A stretch of 64,000 nucleotides of DNA, from positions 41,675-105,674 of the forward strand of contig NZ_JAENIJ010000012.1 in assembly GCF_016595435.1 (NCBI RefSeq), given 5' to 3'. A program made the position numbers and the translations under genes. Source of the stretch: Luteolibacter pohnpeiensis. Lineage in GTDB: Bacteria; Verrucomicrobiota; Verrucomicrobiia; Verrucomicrobiales; Akkermansiaceae. The notes under the pieces are model-generated. The model saw only the letters and a list, made by a program, of their open reading frames with translations, was not told the DNA's origin and made no database searches. This document shows positions 43,526 through 51,072 of the stretch, piece after piece. Every line of letters starts with the position of its first letter. The stretch's first letter is position 1.

Positions 43526-44365
43526 TTAGATCGGCGTGAAATCCAGTCCGATGTCCAAGGCTGGCGCCGAATGGGTGATGGCACCCACGGAGATGAAATC
43601 AATGCCGGTATCAGCGATTTCCCGCAATCCATCGAGGGTGATGCCACCGCTGGCTTCCAATCGAGGAACGGTGTGATCGCCGCGCATTTCGACCGCAGTC
43701 CGAAGATTGGCTAGGCTCATGTTGTCGAGAAGGATGTGGTCGATCCCGTCGAGCTCCAAGAAGCTCTGGAGTTGATCCAAGGTATCGACCTCCACTTCCA
43801 CTTCCACGCTCGGATGGGTGGCTTTGAGTTCATGAATGGCCGCTTGTATCGCCTCCGGACCGCCATCGACGACCAGGTGATTGTCCTTCACCATGACCCG
43901 ATCGTACAGGCCCATGCGGTGATTGGTGCCGCCGCCATGAACGACTGCCTGTTTTTCCAGAACTCGATATCCGGGGGTGGTCTTGCGGGTGTCGAGAATT
44001 CGAGCCTGGGTGCCTTTGACGGCTTCCACGTAGCGGGAGGTAAAGGTCGCTACACCACTCAGGCGTTGCAGGAAATTCAGTGCGGTACGTTCCGCCGTTA
44101 CGATCGATCGGGCGGAACCTTCCACGCAAATGATCATGGCTCCGGGTGCAACACGGCTGCCATCACGGATTTTTATTTCTACATCCAGTTCAGGATCAAC
44201 GGTTTTGAAAACTTCTGCCGCCAGAGTTACCCCGGAAAGAGTGCCTTCGCGGCGGGCGATGACGAAGGCGCGTGCCTTGCGATCTTCCGGGATGAAATAC
44301 AAGGCGGTCAGGTCGCCGGCACCGATGTCTTCTTCGAGTGCAAGCTGGATGAGGGTGGCAGACAT
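43526..44365 (-). CDS. nadC: Quinolinate phosphoribosyltransferase
   Basis: A 279-residue enzyme that converts quinolinate and PRPP to nicotinate mononucleotide in NAD synthesis. Motifs: LEEDIGAGDLTA, TAERTALNFLQRLSGVAT, ILDTRKTTPGYRVLEKQAVVHGGGTNHRMGL, VMVKDNHL, VEVEVDTLDQLQ, ILLDNMS and LEASGGITLDGLREIADTGIDFISVGAITHSA. Complete. Its stop codon is embedded in the enriched motif (GTGTTAGA on the plus strand). nadA and nadB are not in the window. Confidence 0.96.
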   Translation of the reverse strand: MSATLIQLALEEDIGAGDLTALYFIPEDRKARAFVIARREGTLSGVTLAAEVFKTVDPELDVEIKIRDGSRVAPGAMIICVEGSARSIVTAERTALNFLQRLSGVATFTSRYVEAVKGTQARILDTRKTTPGYRVLEKQAVVHGGGTNHRMGLYDRVMVKDNHLVVDGGPEAIQAAIHELKATHPSVEVEVEVDTLDQLQSFLELDGIDHILLDNMSLANLRTAVEMRGDHTVPRLEASGGITLDGLREIADTGIDFISVGAITHSAPALDIGLDFTPI

Positions 44366-44431
44366 TTTCCGGAAAACATGACCAGATCCGCACGAACGTC
44401 GATCCTTGATTCCGTTTAAAGGGCAAATCTC

Positions 44432-44851
44432 TTAATCTCCGGTCACCGCGACCACGATTTTCCGTGTGTGCGGGATGCGCCGGTGCTCGAAGAGAAAGAT
44501 TCCCTGCCAGGTTCCCAGTGTCATGCGGCCAGAAATGATCGGAATCACTTCACTGGTGCGAGTCAGCGCCATGCGGATGTGGCTGGGCATGTCATCAGGC
44601 CCTTCCAAAGTGTGGATGAAATACGGCGTGTCCTCCGGCACCAGATGATCGAAGAAGGCTTCCAAATCCCTTCGCGCGCTGGGATCTGCATTTTCCATGA
44701 TCACCAGGCTGGCGCTGGTGTGGCATACGAAAACCGTGACGGTGCCGGTTTGAATCCCGGACCTCGCGACGATGGCTGCAACTTCATCCGTGATTTCAAA
44801 GGTTCCCTTGCCACGAGTTCGGATTGTCAGTGATTCGGTGTAGGCGGGCAT
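44432..44851 (-). CDS. YjbQ-family protein (UPF0047)
   Basis: A 139-residue single-domain protein. GTVTVFVCHTSASLVIMENADPSARRDLEAFFDHLVPED, then GPDDMPSHIRMALTRTSEVIPIISGRMTLGTWQGIFLFEHR match YjbQ, including the conserved His residues. The family has been annotated as a secondary thiamine-phosphate synthase from genetic evidence; its true role is unsettled. It stands alone between nadC and the alcohol dehydrogenase-like gene, with two copies of TTGTTAGA just upstream. Confidence 0.92.
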   Translation of the reverse strand: MPAYTESLTIRTRGKGTFEITDEVAAIVARSGIQTGTVTVFVCHTSASLVIMENADPSARRDLEAFFDHLVPEDTPYFIHTLEGPDDMPSHIRMALTRTSEVIPIISGRMTLGTWQGIFLFEHRRIPHTRKIVVAVTGD

Positions 44852-44856
44852 CGAGG

Positions 44857-44874
44857 TTGTTAGATTTTGTTAGA
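44857..44874. repeat. Two overlapping-distance copies of TTGTTAGA
   Basis: TTGTTAGA occurs at 44857-44864 and again at 44867-44874, direct repeats ten bases apart, one helical turn. The second copy includes the stop codon of the dehydrogenase gene. They lie between the yjbQ-type gene and the dehydrogenase gene on the minus strand, so could mark a regulatory or processing site. Confidence 0.7.
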
Positions 44875-45901
44875 AATTCTGCAGAACCCATTTGCCATGA
44901 GCGGAATGCTCTTCCATGGCCTGGTGCGCCAGGCGCAGGTTTTGGGCGCAAATCGGTTGCAGAACCCGTGTGGTGATTTTCGGGAAACTCCCGTTGTCAC
45001 AACGGGCAGCGATTTTCTGCAGAATCTCGCCTTGCCGGTGCATGTCGGCGGTTTGAAATTTCGACCGCGTGAACATGAATTCCCATGCGATCCGTGGGCT
45101 CTTGGCACGGATGGGGTTGCCGATATTGACTGGATTTTTCGGCTCCACGATCAAGCCGAGGGCGCCGAGGGGAGCAATGAGATCAGCCGTGATGTCCCAA
45201 TAGCGCTCCGTGTCGTAAAGATTTGCGATCCAAGGAAACTCTGTAATTCCAAGGGCTTCGATTTGCGGCCGGAGCGGCTCCCGGTGGTTCACGATATGGT
45301 CCGCGCCGAGTTTCAGGCACCAGTCTGAAGTTTCTTGGCGTGAGGCAGTTGCAATGACCTTCAGGCCAGCTGCGCGAGCCAATGGGATCAATGCCGAGCC
45401 AACACCTCCCGCTCCGTTGATGACAAGCAGGGGACTGCCGCGATTCGCGCCATCGGGATCGACGCCCATGCGCTCGAGCAACAGCTCCCACGCGGTTACA
45501 CCCACCAGTGGAAGTGCGGCAGCATCTGCGAAGGAAAAGCTTTTCGGTTTGTGAGCAACGAGGCGGTAATCCATTGCTTGAAATTCAGCATTGCAGCCAG
45601 CGCGAGTGACATCCCCGGCATACATCACTTCATCGCCTGGAGAAAATCCGACTACTTCACTGCCAACGGCTTCGACAATTCCAGAAGCATCCCAGCCGAG
45701 GATTCGCGGAGTTGGCAGCTCCTCACCTCCGAGGCTGGCGCGGATCTTGGTGTCCACGGGATTGACCGCGATCGCGGCTATTTTGACCAGCAGGTCTTTC
45801 GGGCCGGGTATGGGTTTTTCTGCCTCAAAATCGACCAAACAGCCGGGATCAGAAACAGGGAGGAAACGGGTTGCGCCGATCGCTTTCATCGCGGTGACCA
45901 T
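44870..45901 (-). CDS. Zinc-type alcohol dehydrogenase-like / quinone oxidoreductase
   Basis: A 343-residue medium-chain reductase. GroES-like N-terminal half: LLVKIAAIAVNPVDTKIRASLG and GWDASGIVEAVGSEVVGFSPGDEVMYAG; Rossmann half: LLVINGAGGVGSALIPLARAAGLKVIATAS. Cys/His catalytic zinc ligands are absent, placing it with the zinc-free YhdH/QOR and adhC1-like group. Probably an NADPH-dependent enal or quinone reductase. The start is ATG 45901, or ATG 45889. Confidence 0.9.
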   Translation of the reverse strand: MVTAMKAIGATRFLPVSDPGCLVDFEAEKPIPGPKDLLVKIAAIAVNPVDTKIRASLGGEELPTPRILGWDASGIVEAVGSEVVGFSPGDEVMYAGDVTRAGCNAEFQAMDYRLVAHKPKSFSFADAAALPLVGVTAWELLLERMGVDPDGANRGSPLLVINGAGGVGSALIPLARAAGLKVIATASRQETSDWCLKLGADHIVNHREPLRPQIEALGITEFPWIANLYDTERYWDITADLIAPLGALGLIVEPKNPVNIGNPIRAKSPRIAWEFMFTRSKFQTADMHRQGEILQKIAARCDNGSFPKITTRVLQPICAQNLRLAHQAMEEHSAHGKWVLQNF

Positions 45902-45916
45902 CGGCCAGCCTGCTGC

Positions 45917-46870
45917 TCATGGCAACAAGGGTTTCAGATCCATCCAACGGATGCCCCAGGTGACGATGATAGGCAAGGTGACCAAACACGCGGTGGTGGT
46001 GACGACCATGGTCTGAACGGCCACGGACGGGCGGCCTCCGTAAAGTCGGGCCAGCAGGATGGGAGTCATTGCCGCAGGCATCGCTGCCTGGACGACCAGG
46101 ATCTGTTTCAGCTCAGTGGCAATCGGAAGAAATTTTGCCGCAGTGAGATAGCAAATCGGGGCAAGAATCAGACGCACAAGAATCGAACCCAGTCCGATTT
46201 TCAGCTCCGGCTTCGTATGGATCGCGAGGTCCATGATCGATGCCCCAGTGATCAAAATTGCCAGCGGAAATGCCCCGGAACCAATCATCGACATCGCCGT
46301 GCGGACCGGACCAGTGACATGGTTATCGAGCCGCAGAACGACCAACACGATGCCGGTCACGGCGGCGATCATCGGGCCGTTTGCCAGCCGCTTCCAGGAA
46401 ATGCCGCGTTCACCGCTCATGATCATGACGCCGGTGGACCAAACGCACAGCTCGACGCCGATGTTGTGAACAAACAAAAGTCCGGCAGCGGATGCGCCCC
46501 AGAGCACCTGAACCACTGGGATGGCGGTGTAACCGTAGTTTTGCAAGCCAGTTGCCAAGGTGAAGGTGCGGCGCCCGGTTCCTCGCTCCAAGCCCAATCC
46601 GCGTCCCACAAGCCAACCTAACAACAGTCCGCAATGAGCTAAACAAAACCCCAGAACAATGCCCCAAACCACCACCGGACCACTGCGCAAAATTTCAGCT
46701 CCGAGCATTTTATCGAGCACGAAACAGGGAAACATCACGGAGAAAATCACTCTCAGAATCCCGTGGTCATGCTCGCTATGAATGACGCCGGTTCGCCGCA
46801 AAACCGCTCCTGCGATGAGCAGCAGGAACACCGGAAGAACCGAAGAAATGACCGTGAAAGGCGAAATCAC
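45917..46870 (-). CDS. AEC-family transporter (auxin efflux carrier fold)
   Basis: A 317-residue membrane protein with ten hydrophobic helices. Start region FTVISSVLPVFLLLIAGAVLRRTGVI, the family asparagine/proline kink in LATGLQNYGYTAIPVVQ and the end AAMPAAMTPILLARLYGG are characteristic of AEC/MdcF permeases, which carry organic acids such as malonate. Substrate unknown. The start is a GTG at 46870; no ATG is suitable. Confidence 0.9.
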   Translation of the reverse strand: MISPFTVISSVLPVFLLLIAGAVLRRTGVIHSEHDHGILRVIFSVMFPCFVLDKMLGAEILRSGPVVVWGIVLGFCLAHCGLLLGWLVGRGLGLERGTGRRTFTLATGLQNYGYTAIPVVQVLWGASAAGLLFVHNIGVELCVWSTGVMIMSGERGISWKRLANGPMIAAVTGIVLVVLRLDNHVTGPVRTAMSMIGSGAFPLAILITGASIMDLAIHTKPELKIGLGSILVRLILAPICYLTAAKFLPIATELKQILVVQAAMPAAMTPILLARLYGGRPSVAVQTMVVTTTACLVTLPIIVTWGIRWMDLKPLLP

Positions 46871-47039
46871 CAGGCAAGCTGGGCGTCACGGCGGCGGACG
46901 CGCAAGCGCATTATTGATATCCGTGCATTTGCCCGGCTGGAAAATGACATCGGTTAGAGCATCTCAGAGAATGATGAAATTTTATCTGAATAGATTTCAC
47001 AGTGCCCGGGTCCTAATAAGCGAGACAGAAAATAAAGTT

Positions 47040-47471
47040 ATGAAAACGAAACCATCGACCCGAAATAATACCATTCATGCGGTTTCATTTGTGCCTAAAT
47101 TGGCAATTTTCTCCGCACTTGCTTTACTCATCGGAAGTCCTCTGGCGGACGCTAAACCGAAGCATGGTAAAGGTGGTCATTCTCACCATTCTGATTACCA
47201 CCGTGAATCTTATCATCCTTCAAAGGGTTATGATCGCAGGGATTACAGACCGGAGCCACCACGTAGAGTTGTATACCGTAACTGGTCACGTCCAGGATTT
47301 CGCGGAGTCTATCCGCCCGATGGATATGTGAATTATCGTTATACCTATGCATTGCCACGTGGCTATCGAACCGTATATCGTGATGGATTTAGATACTTTT
47401 ATGTCAATGGTGTCTATTATTGGCCCGCCACCTACAATAATCGCGGAATCTTTATTCAAGTTAGTTTCTAA
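47040..47471 (+). CDS. Secreted His/Tyr/Arg-rich protein
   Basis: A 143-residue exported protein starting at ATG 47040. A long signal (MKTKPSTRNNTIHAVSFVPK and a hydrophobic core ending LADA) is followed by HGKGGHSHHSDYHRESYHPSKGYDRRDYRPEPPRR, a His/Tyr/Arg tract, and by a C-terminal YRTVYRDGFRYFYVNGVYYWPATYNNRGIF, a small domain seen in DUF6515-type and similar envelope proteins. Metal binding by the His tract is plausible. AT-rich upstream DNA and a strong terminator suggest an independent, probably stress-linked unit. Confidence 0.8.
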   Translation: MKTKPSTRNNTIHAVSFVPKLAIFSALALLIGSPLADAKPKHGKGGHSHHSDYHRESYHPSKGYDRRDYRPEPPRRVVYRNWSRPGFRGVYPPDGYVNYRYTYALPRGYRTVYRDGFRYFYVNGVYYWPATYNNRGIFIQVSF

Positions 47472-47498
47472 AGAGATATCATTTCTAGGGAGGGTAGG

Positions 47499-47533
47499 GC
47501 AGTCCGGCGTTATGCGCCGGGCTGCTTTTATTT
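47499..47533 (+). terminator. Rho-independent terminator
   Basis: GCAGTCCGGCG (47499-47509) pairs with CGCCGGGCTGC (47515-47525) around a TTATG loop with one T-G pair, followed by TTTTATTT. It ends the His-rich gene and lies just before the convergent release-factor-like gene. Confidence 0.94.
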
Positions 47534-47536
47534 GTT

Positions 47537-47947
47537 TCAATCGGAACTCGGACGGCGTCGCAGAGATTTCTTTTGGGAAAGATTGCGTTTGTCCGCGATG
47601 GAACGCTGTTTGGACCGGCGCGACCTCGGTCTCTTTTGGCGGCGCATTTTTTCGATAGCCTGGGTTTTGGCGACAGCCCGCCCGTCGCGTATGGCCTCGA
47701 GTTGGTCACAAAGTTCACGGCGGGCGAGAAACCGGTTCATTTCCCGCGATCGATCCATCTGGCATTTGATGGCTACACCGGAGGGCAGATGTTTGAGGAA
47801 AACGCAATTGGAGGTTTTATTGATCTTTTGCCCTCCGGAACCAGATCCTCGAACAAATTTCTCCAGCAGATCTGATTCGCGAATGCCGAGGGCATCCATC
47901 CGCTGCAGCAGTGCGGTGTGCTTTTCGGATGAAATGGGGTTCTGCAT
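47537..47947 (-). CDS. Short GGQ release-factor-like protein
   Basis: A 136-residue protein with the class-I release factor domain only. The segment EKFVRGSGSGGQKINKTSNCVFLKHLPSG contains the GGQ tripeptide that triggers peptidyl-tRNA hydrolysis, in the usual loop. There is no codon-recognition domain. The C-terminal 35 residues are a Lys/Arg/Ser-rich tail (RRQKRPRSRRSKQR), as in ArfB/YaeJ or the mitochondrial C12orf65 type, where it enters the mRNA channel of stalled ribosomes. A ribosome-rescue role is therefore likely. Confidence 0.9.
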   Translation of the reverse strand: MQNPISSEKHTALLQRMDALGIRESDLLEKFVRGSGSGGQKINKTSNCVFLKHLPSGVAIKCQMDRSREMNRFLARRELCDQLEAIRDGRAVAKTQAIEKMRRQKRPRSRRSKQRSIADKRNLSQKKSLRRRPSSD

Positions 47948-48003
47948 GCGGAATATTTCTGAATTTCTTGAAATGTGGCGAGTCCCAAGCTGGTATTGTG
48001 GGC

Positions 48004-51000
48004 ATGCGAATGTTTTTGTTGTTTTTTCTGTGTTTTTCAGTGGTTCGTGCTGAATCCGACTGGAAGTCGCTGACCCCTGATCAGTGGAAAGGGGACCCCA
48101 AACTTTGGCACGTAGAAGGTGATGTGATCGTTGGGGAGGCGAAAGAAGGTGAATTGAAGGCCAACACCTTTTTTATCTGGCAAGGTGGTCAGCCCGGTGA
48201 TTTCGAACTGACTGCCGAGGCGCGGGTCATGGGTAATAACAGCGGCATCCAATACCGCAGCAAGCCGGTCGATGGCGTCGATTTTGGCTTAGCTGGCTAC
48301 CAGATGGACATGCACCCGAATCAGCCATACGTTGGCATGCTCTATGAAGAGCGCGGTCGCGGAATTCTTTGCGAGCGTGGAAACAAGGTGGAACGCACCG
48401 CATCAGGCGAAAGCAAAAAGCTCGCCGATTTGCCACGTCCGGACATCACTTTGGATCAGTGGAACACCTACCGCATCGTCGCTCGCGGAAACGTCGTCCA
48501 GCATTACATCAACGGTGAGCTGGAAACAGAATTCCATGACGATGAGCCAGGGAAAAGCGAGCCAAAGGGCTTGCTCGGGCTGCAGCTCCACGCGGGACCT
48601 GGGATGAAAGTCGAGTTTCGCAACATCAAGATGCGTGAGTTCGGCGCAGAGAGTGATAAAACCGAAGCAACCGAGAAACCTGATGATTCAACCGGTGGGA
48701 TCGATGCCAGCAACTCCGGCATCAAGGTGGCAGCTGGCTTCAAGTTGGAAAAGCTGATGGACGTGCCACAAGGGCAGGGGTCCTGGGTCTCAATCACCGT
48801 CGATGGTGAGGGGCGTTTCATCGTATCCGACCAATATGGAAAAATCTACCGCATTGGAAAAGATGCGAAGAGTGTGCCTTTGGATCTGGAAATCGGCGGT
48901 GCTCACGGACTCCTGTGGCATGATGGTTATCTCTACGTCACGGTGAATGAAAGCGAAGGCGGCCAAAGCGGTGTCTGGCGCGCCAAGGAAACCTCTGACG
49001 GTTATCAAAAAGCCGAGCTGCTGAAAGCAATCAATGGTCGCGGTGAGCACGGTCCACACTCGCTCGTTGCTTCACCCGATGGAAAATGGATTTACGTGGT
49101 TGCGGGAAATCACACGGATCTTCCGGAGATGGATTCTTACATCCCTTCACGCGCATGGGGGGAGGATCAACTGTTGCCACGCAACCCGGATGGTCGTGGA
49201 CATGCCCGTGACCGGATGGCACCAGGAGGCTGGATCGCGCGCTTCCGTCCTGATGGGAAAAACTGGGAATTGTATGCCATCGGCTTCCGCAACACCTTTG
49301 ATATCGCTTTCAATACCAACGGTGACCTGTTTGCCTATGATGCCGATATGGAATGGGACTTCGGGATGCCTTGGTACCGTCCAACCCGTATTTGTTATGT
49401 GGTTCCTGGTGCTGATTTCGGTTGGCGCAATGGAACCGGGAAATGGCCAGCCTACTATGAAGATAGTATGCCGCCAGTTCTGGAAATCGGCCCTGGCTCG
49501 CCAACTGGTTTTGTCTCTGGAAAAGGTCTGAAATTCCCAGCCCGCTATCAGAATGCGTTGTTCGCCATGGATTGGACCTTCGCAACGATTCGTGCCATTT
49601 ACTTGCGACCTGATGGCGCTGGTTATGAGTCCAAGAGCGAGGAAATCGTGGCAGGTGCCGGTCTTCCATTGACCGACGCAGTGGCCGGGCCTGATGGAAA
49701 ACTTTATTTCACCGTCGGTGGTAGACGGACCGGATCTTCCCTGTGGCGTTTGAGTTATGTGGGTAAAGCTTCAACCGCACCCGTGGCATACAGCGAAGGC
49801 AAGCCGGAGGAGAAAGAGAGCGCTCTGGACCTTTGGAAAGATCTCGGCTCAAACGATCGGATCCTTCGCCTGAAGGCACGCCTTGGTTTGGAACAAATTC
49901 CAGCGAGCCAATGGTCGAATCGCCTCGCCCGTGAAACCGATACCTGGCGTATCATTGACTCGGTGATTGCGCTGGCAAGGGTCGCCCCGGATAAGTCGAA
50001 GAAAGAGGTATGGGATGCGTTGTTCCGCGCGAAATGGTCGGAGTTCAATGAAGAACAAAAGCTCGGATACCTCCGCGCCGTCGGCTTGGTCTGCATTCGC
50101 ATTGGCGCCCCTGACGCCGAACAGCGTGAAAAACTGCTCACCACGCTGAATCCGGAGTTCCCATCGGGTGAGGCGGATTTGGATGCGGAACTTTGCCGCA
50201 TGCTTTGCTACCTGCAGGCACCCGGCATCATCGATCGTACCTTGCTCTTGATGGAAAACGCTCCACCACCGGTGAAGCCGGATTGGATGGAGATCGTTGC
50301 CCGCAACAAGGAATACGGCCGGGATATCATCAACATGATGGCAAGCTATCCACCAACCGCACCCATTCATTATGCCTATTGCTTGCGCGTGGTGAAAGGA
50401 CCATGGACTGCTGAGGAAACCCAGCGTTTGGCCAACTGGTTCAGCACTTTGGATAATAAATCCGGCGGACTTAGCTTTAAGCCTTTCATGGATCAGTTCC
50501 GTCGCGATTTTCAGGAAAATATCCCGGACTTTGGCGACAAAGCTCCGCAGAAATCCGTGCAGCTTCACGAATTGCCACCGATTGAAGGACCTGGCCGGGC
50601 TTGGACTGCGGATGAGATCGTGGCCCTTGCAAAAGAAGGTCTAACAGGTCGCGATAAGCATCACGGCCGCAAGATGTTCGAAGGTTCCATGTGCTCCACC
50701 TGCCATCGCTTCGATGGACAAGGCGGTGGCAGTGGTCCTGACCTCAGCACGGTAGGTGGACGTTTCTCGGTCCACGACCTGGCCGATGCGATGATCGAAC
50801 CAAGCAAAGTCGTTTCCGACCAGTATGCCTTCGACAAGATCATCAAAAAGGATGGCGGTGTCGTGATTGGAAAAATCCTCAACGAGAAGGATGAAATCCT
50901 GATCATTGCCGCCAACCCGTTTGACATGTCACAAACCATGGAGTTGAGCCGGGCCGAAGTGAAAGAGATCACCAAGTCCGACATGTCCCCGATGCCAGCC

Positions 51001-51066
51001 GGTTTGATCAACCGGATGAACCCCGAGGAAATGAAGGACTTCCTGGCTTACTTGCTTGCTAAGTAA
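48004..51066 (+). CDS. DUF1080 / PVC-type dehydrogenase / cytochrome c fusion
   Basis: A 1020-residue exported protein. Signal peptide (MRMFLLFFLCFSVVRA), then a DUF1080 jelly-roll (about 20-215; GNNSGIQYRSKPV, AGYQMDMHPNQPYVGMLYEERGRGIL), a six-bladed-like propeller (about 235-590; ISVDGEGRF-like and HGPHSLVASPDGKWIYVVAGNHTDL, GMPWYRPTRICYVVPGADFGWRNGTG), a helical repeat region (about 600-850) and a C-terminal haem domain with CSTCH (GSMCSTCHRFDGQGGGSGPDLSTVG). This gives sugar binding or hydrolysis, soluble dehydrogenase and electron exit in one chain. Two starts are possible, ATG 48004 and 48010. Confidence 0.93.
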   Translation: MRMFLLFFLCFSVVRAESDWKSLTPDQWKGDPKLWHVEGDVIVGEAKEGELKANTFFIWQGGQPGDFELTAEARVMGNNSGIQYRSKPVDGVDFGLAGYQMDMHPNQPYVGMLYEERGRGILCERGNKVERTASGESKKLADLPRPDITLDQWNTYRIVARGNVVQHYINGELETEFHDDEPGKSEPKGLLGLQLHAGPGMKVEFRNIKMREFGAESDKTEATEKPDDSTGGIDASNSGIKVAAGFKLEKLMDVPQGQGSWVSITVDGEGRFIVSDQYGKIYRIGKDAKSVPLDLEIGGAHGLLWHDGYLYVTVNESEGGQSGVWRAKETSDGYQKAELLKAINGRGEHGPHSLVASPDGKWIYVVAGNHTDLPEMDSYIPSRAWGEDQLLPRNPDGRGHARDRMAPGGWIARFRPDGKNWELYAIGFRNTFDIAFNTNGDLFAYDADMEWDFGMPWYRPTRICYVVPGADFGWRNGTGKWPAYYEDSMPPVLEIGPGSPTGFVSGKGLKFPARYQNALFAMDWTFATIRAIYLRPDGAGYESKSEEIVAGAGLPLTDAVAGPDGKLYFTVGGRRTGSSLWRLSYVGKASTAPVAYSEGKPEEKESALDLWKDLGSNDRILRLKARLGLEQIPASQWSNRLARETDTWRIIDSVIALARVAPDKSKKEVWDALFRAKWSEFNEEQKLGYLRAVGLVCIRIGAPDAEQREKLLTTLNPEFPSGEADLDAELCRMLCYLQAPGIIDRTLLLMENAPPPVKPDWMEIVARNKEYGRDIINMMASYPPTAPIHYAYCLRVVKGPWTAEETQRLANWFSTLDNKSGGLSFKPFMDQFRRDFQENIPDFGDKAPQKSVQLHELPPIEGPGRAWTADEIVALAKEGLTGRDKHHGRKMFEGSMCSTCHRFDGQGGGSGPDLSTVGGRFSVHDLADAMIEPSKVVSDQYAFDKIIKKDGGVVIGKILNEKDEILIIAANPFDMSQTMELSRAEVKEITKSDMSPMPAGLINRMNPEEMKDFLAYLLAK

Positions 51067-51072
51067 GGGCGG

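Noticed and set aside
45551..46621. Plus-strand frame of 356 codons opposite the dehydrogenase and AEC genes
   Set aside because: Low-complexity D/G/H/Q-rich product, spans the junction of two well-supported minus-strand genes, no start signal.
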